A stretch of DNA of 64,000 bases from Pseudomonas thivervalensis (GTDB lineage: Bacteria > Pseudomonadota > Gammaproteobacteria > Pseudomonadales > Pseudomonadaceae): NCBI RefSeq assembly GCF_001269655.1, contig NZ_LHVE01000015.1, forward strand, positions 170,632 to 234,631, given 5' to 3'. A program made the translations under genes and the position numbers. Shown piece after piece: positions 1 to 7,163 of the stretch (position 1 is its first letter; the number at the start of each line of letters is the position of its first letter). Under the pieces are notes generated by a model. The model was given only the letters and a program-made list of their open reading frames with translations. It made no database searches and was not told the origin of the DNA.

Positions 1-1
1 G

Positions 2-178
2 AGCATCGATGGCGAACCGGCCGGCGATGGCCGCCGCTCGATGAACCAGGTGGCGCGGATCAAGCCCACCGACAAGGTGACGATCCAGGTCATGCGCAAC
101 GGCAAGGAGCTCAAGCTCACCGCCGAAATCGGCCTGCGCCCACCGCCGGCGCCGGTGGTGGTCAAGGAAGAGCAGTAA
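2..178 (+). CDS. algW: AlgW/DegS-type periplasmic serine protease, C-terminal fragment
   Basis: Only the last 58 codons are in the window; the 5' end lies beyond the left edge. The translation (SIDGEPAGDGRRSMNQVAR, then IKPTDKVTIQVMRNGKELKL) is the end of a PDZ domain, with a proline-rich tail ending at TAA 176-178. The wording matches Pseudomonas AlgW, the DegS-like inner-membrane protease that senses misfolded outer-membrane proteins and cleaves the anti-sigma factor MucA to release AlgU. The trypsin-like catalytic domain cannot be seen here, so another HtrA-family paralogue (MucD-like) is possible, though the short acidic tail favours AlgW. Confidence 0.75.
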   Translation, partial: SIDGEPAGDGRRSMNQVARIKPTDKVTIQVMRNGKELKLTAEIGLRPPPAPVVVKEEQ

Positions 179-197
179 CCCGTAGCAACCCATCCCC

Positions 198-410
198 GTG
201 GCGAGGGAGCTTGCTCCCGCTGGGTTCTGTAGGAGCTGCCGAAGGCTGCGATCTTTTGATCTTGATCTTGATCTTGATCTTGATCTTGATCTTGATCTTG
301 ATCTTGATCTTGATCTTTCGCTTGCGACTCAATTGTCTGGGACAAGATCGCAGCCTCGTTGCACTCGACAGCTCCTACACGGTGTTCACAGGGTTGCTCG
401 CTGGCCACAA
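198..410. repeat. Composite palindromic element: REP pair enclosing a second palindrome and a (GATCTT)10 tract
   Basis: A REP half (core GAGGGAGCTTGCTCCC) starts at 198, and a degenerate inverted REP remnant closes the element at about 391-410. Inside, 228-379 forms another dyad: TGTAGGAGCTGCCGAAGG at the left is mirrored by CAGCTCCTACA at 369-379, with CTGCGATC against GATCGCAG further in. Its loop holds ten perfect contiguous GATCTT units at 258-317. The frame reading Asp-Leu repeats across the tract is an artefact of the hexamer. The same composite, with only two GATCTT units, recurs at 12116-12285. This element fills most of the 322-bp gap before the receptor gene. Confidence 0.85.
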
Positions 411-435
411 AAACGATGCTTGGTTATTCAATCAG

Positions 436-460
436 AAATAGCATAAATTCTCATTGGTAG
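436..460 (+). promoter_or_regulatory. Possible Fur-box-like site upstream of the TonB receptor
   Basis: An AT-rich stretch about 40-65 bp before the receptor start contains ATAAATTCTCATTGG, whose TTCTCATT half resembles the right half of Fur boxes seen upstream of Pseudomonas siderophore receptors. The left half is poor and seems to lack one base relative to the usual 19-mer. Iron repression would fit the downstream gene, but this is a weak call from the motif alone. Confidence 0.35.
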
Positions 461-500
461 TGTTATATTGTTTCAATACTAAAAATTGGAACAACATAAC

Positions 501-2606
501 ATGTCATCCCTGAAACGGATCTCCCTCGCCAGTCTCGCCTTCGGGCTGCTGGGCGATCCGGCCTGCGCCGAAGAAATCCAGCCCCTGGAGCTGGACGCCA
601 TCACCGTAACGTCAGACTACGAATCCGCCACCGGACCTGTCACGGGGTATCGCGCCACCCGCTCCGCCAGTGCAACCAAGACCGACACAGCCCTGCGCGA
701 CATCCCGCAATCGATCAGCGTGATTCCCGCCAGCGTGCTCAAGGACCTGGGCAGCACGAGCGTCGAACGGGCATTGGAATACGCCGGTGGCGTGTCGAAG
801 CAGAACAACTTTGGCGGCCTGACGCTCTACGAATACAGCGTGCGCGGCTTCACGACTTCGGAGTTCTACAAGGACGGTTTCAGCGCCAACCGTGGCTATC
901 CGAGTACTCCGGACGCGGCGAACATCGAACGCATCGAAGTGCTCAAGGGCCCGGCCGCCAGCCTGTATGGCCGGGGCGACCCTGGCGGCACGGTGAACAT
1001 TGTCACCAAGAAACCGCAACCGGAAGCCTTCACCACCTTGCAAACCAGCGCCGGCAGTTGGGACCGCTACCGCACCGCGCTGGACGTCAACACGCCGCTG
1101 GACGCCGAAGGGCAGCTGTTGTCGCGGGTCAACCTGGCGGTCGAGGACAACAATAGCTTTCGCGATCACGTCGACAGCAAGCGCGTCTTCGTGGCGCCTT
1201 CCATCAGTTGGCAATTGAACCCCGACACGCGATTGCTGGTGGAAAGCGAAATCGTGCGCCACAGCTCGACGTTCGACCGTGGCATCGTCGCTCCGAACAA
1301 TCGCTGGAGCGGCGTTTCCCGCTCGACTTTCTTGGGCGAGCCCAACGACGGCGACATCGACAATCACAACAACATGCTCCAGGCCGCCCTCGAACATCAG
1401 CTCAACGACACCTGGCAACTGCGCCTGGCCAGTCACTACAAGCAGGGTGAGCTCTGGGGTTTCGCCTCCGAGGCGCGGCCACTGAACGCCGACGGCCACA
1501 CCGTGAACCGCCGCTATCGCGAGCGCGACAACAATTGGCACGACAGCATCACCCAGCTGGAACTGCGCGGTCTGTTCGATCTCGGCCCCTGGCAGCACGA
1601 ACTGCTGATCGGCAGCGAATATGAGGACTACCGCAAGAACGAGCGCGTGACTACGATCGGTGGTAGTACCTATCCCATCGACATCTATCAGCCGATCTAT
1701 GGCCAGCCAAAACCCAACGGTGCTCGGACCGGCACAGACTTCTTCGAACATGTACAAAGCCGTGCGCTGAATCTGCAGGACCAGATCGTCTTCACCGACA
1801 AGCTGCGAGGCATGCTCGGCGTGCGTTATGAGCATTTCGAGCAGAGCATCGACGATCACACCCGCAATAACACTAGCCGCCAGCGCCACGACGCCCTGAC
1901 GCAGCGGGCCGGTCTGCTGTATCAGTTGATGCCCCAGGTCGGCCTGTTCGCCAACGTTTCCACCTCGTTCAAACCTAACAACGGCCTGGATGCCGGCGGC
2001 AAGACTTTCGACCCCGAGGAAGGGGTTGGCTATGAAATGGGGATCAAGAGCGAGTTGTTCGACGACCGCCTGAGCACCACCCTGGCAGCGTTCCATATCG
2101 AAAAGGAAAACGTCCTGAGCCCAGTCGCCGGGACCGATTTCAGCCGCGCTATCGGCAAGGCCCGCAGCCAGGGCATCGACTTGCAGGTGACTGGGCAACT
2201 GACCGACGCCGTGCGGGTGATCGGCGCCTATGCCTACATCGACGCCGAAGTGACCAAGGGTGACCAGCAGACGCCTACCGGCAGCCGAATCCTCGGTGTC
2301 GCCAAACATAGCGGCAGTCTATTGGGAGTCTACGAGTTCCAGGACGGGCACTTGCGCGGCTCGGATGTCGGCGCGGCGTTCACTTACGTCGGCGATCGCT
2401 CGGGCGAAGCCGGTAAGGATTTCGAATTACCGGCCTATCACACCGTTGACCTGCTGGCTCACTACAAGGCCAGCGACACCGTCACCGTAGGCCTGAACCT
2501 GAACAACGTCTTCGACGAAAAATACTACGAACGCTCCTACAGCAATTACTGGGTCACTCCCGGTGATCCGCGCAACTTCACTGTCAGCCTCACCCTCGAT
2601 CTATAA
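501..2606 (+). CDS. TonB-dependent siderophore receptor (FhuA/FoxA-type)
   Basis: A 701-residue outer-membrane beta-barrel for energy-dependent uptake of a ferric siderophore or similar metal chelate. The first residues form a signal peptide ending near PACA-EE, followed by a TonB-box-like LDAITVT. The plug domain follows (residues about 60-170: DIPQSISVIP, GVSKQNNFGG, IERIEVLKGPAASLYG, GGTVNIVTKKP). The barrel ends with YWVTPGDPRNFTVSLTLDL and a C-terminal aromatic-poor Leu. ATG 501 is preferred over TTG 486 because it starts the signal peptide directly; the ribosome site (GGA at 488) is weak. It is 11 bp from a DUF4198 gene that probably shares its transcript. A possible Fur box and a hexamer microsatellite lie upstream. 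The substrate cannot be told from sequence. Confidence 0.9.
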   Translation: MSSLKRISLASLAFGLLGDPACAEEIQPLELDAITVTSDYESATGPVTGYRATRSASATKTDTALRDIPQSISVIPASVLKDLGSTSVERALEYAGGVSKQNNFGGLTLYEYSVRGFTTSEFYKDGFSANRGYPSTPDAANIERIEVLKGPAASLYGRGDPGGTVNIVTKKPQPEAFTTLQTSAGSWDRYRTALDVNTPLDAEGQLLSRVNLAVEDNNSFRDHVDSKRVFVAPSISWQLNPDTRLLVESEIVRHSSTFDRGIVAPNNRWSGVSRSTFLGEPNDGDIDNHNNMLQAALEHQLNDTWQLRLASHYKQGELWGFASEARPLNADGHTVNRRYRERDNNWHDSITQLELRGLFDLGPWQHELLIGSEYEDYRKNERVTTIGGSTYPIDIYQPIYGQPKPNGARTGTDFFEHVQSRALNLQDQIVFTDKLRGMLGVRYEHFEQSIDDHTRNNTSRQRHDALTQRAGLLYQLMPQVGLFANVSTSFKPNNGLDAGGKTFDPEEGVGYEMGIKSELFDDRLSTTLAAFHIEKENVLSPVAGTDFSRAIGKARSQGIDLQVTGQLTDAVRVIGAYAYIDAEVTKGDQQTPTGSRILGVAKHSGSLLGVYEFQDGHLRGSDVGAAFTYVGDRSGEAGKDFELPAYHTVDLLAHYKASDTVTVGLNLNNVFDEKYYERSYSNYWVTPGDPRNFTVSLTLDL

Positions 2607-2617
2607 AGGAAGTCAGC

Positions 2618-3337
2618 ATGAAATACCCCAAGACCTTCGCCCTGCTCGGCCTGCTCCTGGCCACACAGGCCTCGGCCCATGGCCTGTGGACCGAACAGCG
2701 CCGCGGCAACATCGAAGTGATCTACGGCCACGGCGCCGAAGACAATGCCTTCAAGGCGCAGAAAGTCAGCGGTGCCTGGGCCTATGACCTGGGCGGCAAA
2801 ATGATCCCGGTGACCATAGAGCGCCTGCCGGACCACGCCCGCCTGCAACCGCTCAAGCCGCCGGCCGTGCTGGCCGTGGCGCTGGACAATGGCATGTGGT
2901 CCAAGACCGCGGACAAGAAGTGGATCAACGAAGGCCGCAGCAAAGTGCCCGGAGCGGTCGAGGCGACCCAGACGTTCAAGTACAGCCTGGCGATCTATGA
3001 GCCGGGGGCGAAACTGCCGGCGCTTGAACCGATCAAGTTCGTTATCCTGCCGGAAGTCGACCCGCTGACCGTAGGCCCGGGCCAGTCCTTGCCGGTACGG
3101 GTGCTGCTGGACGGCAAACCGGCGGCCGGGGTGAAACTGGTGGGCGACTACCGCAGCGCGCCGAACACCGTCTCGACGGAAACCGACGCCGAAGGCCGGG
3201 CCAAGGTGCTGGTGCGCAACGAAGGCTTGAACGTGATTGCGGCGCAGATGGAAGTGAAGCTCAAGGATAACAAGGACGTGGACACCCGCGGCGTGTTCAC
3301 CTCGCTGACCTTCCTGGGCGAACCGCATCACGAGTAA
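2618..3337 (+). CDS. DUF4198 (NikM-like) periplasmic protein
   Basis: A 239-residue exported protein with signal peptide MKYPKTFALLGLLLATQASA-HG. The mature protein begins HGLWTEQR, and N-terminal His is common in DUF4198/NikM metal-uptake accessory proteins. A C-terminal carboxypeptidase-regulatory-like fold is suggested by the PAAGVKLVGDYR and TDAEGRAKVLVRNEGLNV segments. AAGGA lies 8 bp before ATG. It follows the TonB receptor by 11 bp on the same strand, so the pair likely acts in uptake of one metal or metal chelate across the outer membrane. Whether it binds iron, nickel, cobalt or copper is not shown by the sequence. Confidence 0.8.
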   Translation: MKYPKTFALLGLLLATQASAHGLWTEQRRGNIEVIYGHGAEDNAFKAQKVSGAWAYDLGGKMIPVTIERLPDHARLQPLKPPAVLAVALDNGMWSKTADKKWINEGRSKVPGAVEATQTFKYSLAIYEPGAKLPALEPIKFVILPEVDPLTVGPGQSLPVRVLLDGKPAAGVKLVGDYRSAPNTVSTETDAEGRAKVLVRNEGLNVIAAQMEVKLKDNKDVDTRGVFTSLTFLGEPHHE

Positions 3338-3387
3338 CCGTCCGCTCTCATAATGTCAGGCAGCTCACTTAAGAAAAGCGATGAACC

Positions 3388-3494
3388 TGTGGCGAGGGAG
3401 CTTGCTCCCGCTTGACCGGGCTGGCGCTCCAGTGCGAAGCGCTCACCAAAAGGGGCCGCTGCGCAGCCCAGCGGGAGCAAGCTCCCTCGCCACA
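3388..3494. repeat. REP pair (family 1, REPIN-like)
   Basis: Two inverted copies of the GAGGGAGCTTGCTCCC core face each other, starting TGTGGCGAGG at 3388 and ending CCTCGCCACA at 3494. Each copy is itself a small hairpin, so the unit is a REP doublet. A third, degenerate copy (TGTGGGAGCTTGCTCC) follows at about 3522-3537. The stretch 3338-3580 between the convergent DUF4198 and SRAP genes holds nothing else recognisable. Confidence 0.9.
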
Positions 3495-3580
3495 ATGGCC
3501 CAGCGGTAATGCAACATTTCCTGTGGGAGCTTGCTCCGGGCGGCGATCCGACGATGGGGCCAATACAAGCGCCGCAATGC

Positions 3581-4204
3581 TCAAGCCGGCGTCAAGCACT
3601 CCGGCCCATTGAGCTTCGGATCATTGACCATATTGGCCAATACCCGCTCGCGCAGTGGCGCCGGCTCGCTGGCCAACAATCCCTGCAAGGCATGCAGCGG
3701 AGTCTCGGGATCGAGCCACAGGCGCTGGCCTGCTTCGTCCAGGATCAACGGCCGACGTTGACCCGCCGCCGGCTGGGTGATGACCGCCGTGCTCAGCCAC
3801 ACCTGTTCCTGCACCGGATACGCCTCCCAGATCGCAGCAAAAAACAACGACGAGCCCTCCCCCGGCGTCAGCCAGTACGGACGCTTGCGCGTGCCGCCGC
3901 GCCATTCATAGAAGCCGTTGGCCGGCAGCAGGCAGCGGCGCAGGCGCAAAGCCTCGCGGAACATCGGTTGCTCGGCCACGGTTTCGGCCCGGGCATGGGC
4001 CGGGGTGCGGGACAGGTCGGTCAGCCACGGTGGCGTCAGCCCCCAGCGCGCCCGGGCCAGTTCGCGCTGGCCCTCGGCGCCGGCCCGCAGCATCAGCACC
4101 GAATCGTTGGGCGAAATATTCCATTGGGCCTTCTGATCGGCGGGAAAACCGGGCAGGGCCGCAAAGGTGGGGTTCCAGCGAAACAGGGCATAACGTCCAC
4201 ACAT
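3581..4204 (-). CDS. SRAP-domain protein (YedK/HMCES family, abasic-site DNA-protein crosslinker)
   Basis: A 207-residue protein with all SRAP signatures: it starts MCGRYALF, so Cys2 becomes the N-terminal nucleophile after Met removal. Later come the (N/H)ARAET motif (HARAET, about residue 70), FREALRLRRCLLPANGFYEW, and a C-terminal domain with ILDEAGQRLWLDP. Family knowledge: SRAP proteins form a thiazolidine crosslink to abasic sites in single-stranded DNA and shield them from error-prone processing; bacterial yedK is often SOS-linked. The catalytic Cys and Glu are present. The usual Asn of NARAET is His here, a modest variation. Monocistronic on the minus strand. Confidence 0.92.
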   Translation of the reverse strand: MCGRYALFRWNPTFAALPGFPADQKAQWNISPNDSVLMLRAGAEGQRELARARWGLTPPWLTDLSRTPAHARAETVAEQPMFREALRLRRCLLPANGFYEWRGGTRKRPYWLTPGEGSSLFFAAIWEAYPVQEQVWLSTAVITQPAAGQRRPLILDEAGQRLWLDPETPLHALQGLLASEPAPLRERVLANMVNDPKLNGPECLTPA

Positions 4205-4243
4205 GGGGCAACACGACTCTTGATCGAACGAACGACCGCCAGC

Positions 4244-4504
4244 CTAACAGACCAGCGTGCCGGGGTAGCTGTCCGGTTCATCGCCGGGCAGCGGCAGCGC
4301 GGCATTGTACGCGGCGATCAACTCCCGGGCGTATTGCGCCTGTTCGTCTTCCACCGCCAGCCCCAGCAGGCCCTGCATGGGTAATTCTCCCGCACCGCCC
4401 AGCAGATCGCGCCCCACCAGGTGCGCCGTGATGCCTTCACTGGCGAGCATGCCTTGCAGCAACTCCCCTTCCATCAAGTTGTCCAGCTCGTAGATTCGCT
4501 GCAT
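4244..4504 (-). CDS. DUF2007-type putative signal-transducing protein
   Basis: An 86-residue protein starting MQRIYELDNLMEGELLQGMLASEGI with IxAHLVGRDLLGGAGELPM, the pattern of small DUF2007 proteins in which a ferredoxin-like fold is predicted. No catalytic residues or membrane segments are seen. ATG 4504 is chosen because it begins the conserved domain and has GGGGCG 7 bp upstream; the frame stays open further upstream but runs over the neighbouring gene. It lies 10 bp after the CPXCG gene on the same strand, so the two are probably cotranscribed. The cellular role is unknown. Confidence 0.8.
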   Translation of the reverse strand: MQRIYELDNLMEGELLQGMLASEGITAHLVGRDLLGGAGELPMQGLLGLAVEDEQAQYARELIAAYNAALPLPGDEPDSYPGTLVC

Positions 4505-4514
4505 GGGCGCCCCA

Positions 4515-4697
4515 TCATTCGTTTTCGCTGAAGACCTCGAGATGCCATTCCTCGCCATGGACCTGTAGCACAAAGGTGATCGGCCGGCAGCACACCTGAC
4601 AGTCCTCGATGTAGGTCTGGTCGCCACCGGACAAGTCCACGGTTGTCTCAACTTCCTCCCCACAATAGGGACAATCATAACTAGCCTGTTCCAGCAT
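4515..4697 (-). CDS. CPXCG-motif cysteine-rich small protein
   Basis: A 60-residue protein with CPYCGEEVETTVDLS near the N terminus and CQVCCRPITF in the middle. The CxxC pairs would make a small zinc ribbon, and the sequence matches the CPXCG cysteine-rich protein family. The C terminus is acidic. It is the first gene of a short minus-strand pair with the DUF2007 gene, and its start is divergent from the acyltransferase gene. The function of the family is not established. Confidence 0.85.
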   Translation of the reverse strand: MLEQASYDCPYCGEEVETTVDLSGGDQTYIEDCQVCCRPITFVLQVHGEEWHLEVFSENE

Positions 4698-4836
4698 CGC
4701 GGTCTCCCAGGTGACTTGTGCGTATAATCGCCGGTCTATTTGCAGGGCTATTTTTGTCTGGCTTATCTTCCAGGCCGTGCCCTGTCGTTTTTTCGATCGA
4801 ACCTTTACTTACCCTAGCCGTTTCCAACAAGAGAGC

Positions 4837-6003
4837 ATGATGGGCGAATTCGATGCCATCCGACCTTACGACGACAGCGAAGTCCCAGCGGTGCTGGCAC
4901 GGCTGCTCGGCGACAAGGCGTTTCTAGATATCCTCACCCACTTCCGCTTCCCACGCCTGGCCGGCGCCTTTGGCTGGATGCTCAAACCCCTTATAGCGCA
5001 AAGATTGCGCCGTGAGTTCGCCGGTGTGACGTCAGTCGCCACGTTGCAGGACAAGGTGGAGTTCTACGTCGACCACACCATCGAGCGCGCCACCGATGGC
5101 GTGACTTACACCGGAGTGGAGCAATTCAAGTCCGGCAGCGCCTACCTGTTCATCGCCAACCACCGCGATATCGTGATGGACCCGGCCTTCGTCAACTACG
5201 CCGTGTACCACGCCGGCCTGCCGACGCCGCGCATCGCCATTGGCGACAACCTGCTGCAAAAGCCTTTTGTCAGTGACCTGATGCGCCTGAACAAGAGCTT
5301 CATCGTGCACCGCTCCATCACCGGGCGGCGGGAAAAAATGGCGGCGTACCAGTTGCTGTCGGCGTACATCAACCATTCGATCCGCAACGACTGCGCCTCG
5401 ATCTGGATCGCCCAGGCCGAAGGGCGGGCCAAGGACGGTGACGACCGGACCGAATCGGCGATCCTCAAGATGTTCCACATGAGTCGCAAGGATGAGCCGT
5501 TTGGCGAAGTGATCCAGTCGCTGAACCTCACGCCGGTGTCGATCAGCTACGAATACGACCCGTGCGACCAGGCCAAGGCCCGCGAGCTGTACATCCGCGC
5601 CACCACCGGCACCTACACCAAGGCACCGGGCGAAGACGACGTGAGCATCGCCAAGGGCATCACCGGCTACAAAGGCCGGGTCCACGTGAACTTTGCTGCG
5701 CCCATCACCGAACTGTTCGAGGACACCAAGCAATTGGCCCTGGAGATGGACCGGCAGATTCTCGGCGGCTACCGGCTGTTCCCGGTGCATTACCTGGCCT
5801 ACGCCCAATGGGCCGACGCCGATCCGCAGTTGCAGGTGCCGACCGCGGCCGAGGTGTTTGGTGCTGATGAGCTGGCCAAGGCCGAGGAAGAATGGCAGCG
5901 CCGGCTGGACGCGTGCCCGCCGGAACACCGGCCGTTCCTGGTGCTGCAGTATGCGACGCCGGTGCGTAATCAGTATCGGGTCAAGGCGGGGTTGGCGCTT
6001 TAA
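4837..6003 (+). CDS. PlsC-like 1-acyl-glycerol-phosphate acyltransferase family protein
   Basis: A protein of about 388 residues that probably transfers an acyl chain to a glycerol-phosphate-type acceptor at the membrane. Acyltransferase blocks are seen in order: FIANHRDIVMDPAF (block I), KSFIVHRSITGRREK (block II), WIAQAEGRAKDGDDRTESA (block III). Block I reads H-x5-D rather than the usual H-x4-D, which may be a subfamily trait. There is no obvious transmembrane helix. ATG 4837 (or the adjacent ATG 4840) follows AAGAGAG; an open frame upstream to 4711 looks non-coding and overlaps the promoter. It is monocistronic and followed by a REP pair. The exact substrate is unknown. Confidence 0.75.
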   Translation: MMGEFDAIRPYDDSEVPAVLARLLGDKAFLDILTHFRFPRLAGAFGWMLKPLIAQRLRREFAGVTSVATLQDKVEFYVDHTIERATDGVTYTGVEQFKSGSAYLFIANHRDIVMDPAFVNYAVYHAGLPTPRIAIGDNLLQKPFVSDLMRLNKSFIVHRSITGRREKMAAYQLLSAYINHSIRNDCASIWIAQAEGRAKDGDDRTESAILKMFHMSRKDEPFGEVIQSLNLTPVSISYEYDPCDQAKARELYIRATTGTYTKAPGEDDVSIAKGITGYKGRVHVNFAAPITELFEDTKQLALEMDRQILGGYRLFPVHYLAYAQWADADPQLQVPTAAEVFGADELAKAEEEWQRRLDACPPEHRPFLVLQYATPVRNQYRVKAGLAL

Positions 6004-6034
6004 AGCCGGGCTTGCGAGGGCCTGGTTTGGCCTC

Positions 6035-6160
6035 TGTGGCGAGGGAGCTTGCTCCCGCTCGATTGCGCAGCAATCGCAAAACGGGCTTGCAGTGATTTGA
6101 GTTGACCGCTCGAAGGGGGCCGCTTCACGCAGCCCAGCGGGAGCAAGCTCCCTCGCCACA
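6035..6160. repeat. REP pair (family 1)
   Basis: Inverted copies of the GAGGGAGCTTGCTCCC core at 6035-6060 and about 6134-6160 are separated by roughly 70 bp. They lie between the convergent acyltransferase gene and a small membrane-protein gene. Confidence 0.9.
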
Positions 6161-6164
6161 AAAG

Positions 6165-6234
6165 CACTTTTGCCAGGCAATCCTCATTTGCCCTGCAAAC
6201 ACTTTTGCAACGCGATCCTCGATTGCCTTGCAAG
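6165..6234. repeat. Imperfect 35-bp tandem duplication
   Basis: 6165-6199 and 6200-6234 are adjacent 35-bp copies, both beginning CACTTTTGC and sharing ATCCTC and TTGCC blocks, with 28 of 35 positions identical. The duplication abuts the outer edge of a REP pair and ends 10 bp before the stop codon of the minus-strand gene at 6244. Confidence 0.8.
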
Positions 6235-6243
6235 GCTACTTCA

Positions 6244-6525
6244 TCAGAACTGCGTACTGATCCACGACACCAACAACGCCAGCGCCAGGCAGCCAAAGCC
6301 GAACCGGTAGAAAAACCGGTTCATGCGCTGGGTGGCCAGGTCCAGCAGGGCTTCGAAGCGTTCATCACCGTTGCCACTGCGTGCTTGCAGGCAGGCTCGC
6401 GCCCGTAGCTCACGGCGGCGCGTCGCATGCAGCACCCAACCGCCCGGGCAGGCAAACAGCAACGCGAACAGGTTGATCAGTTTGGCGGGGTGGGCGGCGA
6501 ACAACGAAAACAGATGCGACGACAT
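6244..6525 (-). CDS. Hypothetical small membrane protein
   Basis: A 93-residue protein not recognised as a named family. It has a hydrophobic segment near the N terminus (LINLFALLFACPGGWVLHA), a basic middle (TRRRELRARACLQAR), and a second hydrophobic helix at the C terminus (FGFGCLALALLVSWIS). It is probably an inner-membrane protein with both helices flanking a short cytoplasmic loop. ATG 6525 is preferred because GAGG lies 6-9 bp upstream; an open frame extends further but without support. Confidence 0.55.
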   Translation of the reverse strand: MSSHLFSLFAAHPAKLINLFALLFACPGGWVLHATRRRELRARACLQARSGNGDERFEALLDLATQRMNRFFYRFGFGCLALALLVSWISTQF

Positions 6526-6682
6526 CACGAACCTCAAGCAAAAAACGGACAGGACATGCCCGTGGCCTACGAACAGGGCGCGGATTCTACCGAAAGCCTG
6601 CCGTCCTGCGCCGTTTTTTCCGACCAGTAACGATCCCACCGCCGCACTGTAATACTGTTCACTGAAGGCTTGTGTGAGTCAT

Positions 6683-6773
6683 TGTGGCGAGGGAGCTTGC
6701 TCCCGCTGGGCTGCGTAGCAGCCCCAAAACAGGGCCGCTTCGCGCCCCAGCGGGAGCAAGCTCCCTCGCCACA
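6683..6773. repeat. REP pair (family 1)
   Basis: TGTGGCGAGG at 6683 and CCTCGCCACA ending at 6773 bracket two inverted GAGGGAGCTTGCTCCC cores. The pair lies in a 402-bp gap (6526-6927) that otherwise shows no gene; the right part of the gap should hold the promoter of the gene starting at 6928. Confidence 0.9.
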
Positions 6774-6927
6774 GGATTGTCGCCAGGCATTCGGGCCGTG
6801 TGTGTTTTGTTGGGCTGGCCTGGTCATTACAGGATCGGCAATCAGGCCTTGGATTAATTTCCCCAGTCACCGTTTCGTCATCTGATTAGGCCACTCTGTC
6901 GCCCTTCAAACCTGCACGGAACCCGTC

Positions 6928-7134
6928 ATGCTGCATGCCGAAAACCAGGATCGCCTCTACCTCATCAGCCCGAGCGACGAACAACAGAACCTCGTCGACA
7001 GCCTGTCCTTCAATGTGCAGGACCGCCATTGGCTGGTGTACTGCGCCCTCGGCGGCCATCAACATGCCGACCTGCCGGAGACAGACCTGCTGACCGGGAT
7101 CAGCGTGCTGGAGTTCTATTCCCAGGCAGCCTGA
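6928..7134 (+). CDS. Conserved-looking small hypothetical protein
   Basis: A 68-residue soluble protein (MLHAENQDRLYLISPSDEQQ start, ending VLEFYSQAA) with no signal peptide, membrane helix or metal motif. The ATG follows a GGA 8 bp upstream, codon use is like the neighbours, and the frame is clean, so it is probably a real gene. It is convergent with the YajG lipoprotein gene. No function can be given. Confidence 0.6.
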   Translation: MLHAENQDRLYLISPSDEQQNLVDSLSFNVQDRHWLVYCALGGHQHADLPETDLLTGISVLEFYSQAA

Positions 7135-7163
7135 AAAAACTGTGGGGTTACGGGACTTAAGGT

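Noticed and set aside
198..446. Open frame encoding a run of Asp-Leu dipeptides
   Set aside because: It is the translation of the GATCTT tract within a REP composite; no ribosome site, and the ends lie in palindromes.
612..2309. Long open frame opposite the TonB receptor (565 codons)
   Set aside because: Antisense shadow of a high-GC gene: no domain likeness, composition typical of the reverse strand, and the plus-strand receptor is unambiguous.
3388..3494. REP pairs considered as a possible CRISPR array
   Set aside because: Repeats are inverted, not direct, occur as isolated doublets between genes, and there are no cas genes.
5032..6180. 382-codon open frame opposite the acyltransferase
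   Set aside because: Its start region lies in REP sequence and the plus-strand protein has the catalytic blocks.
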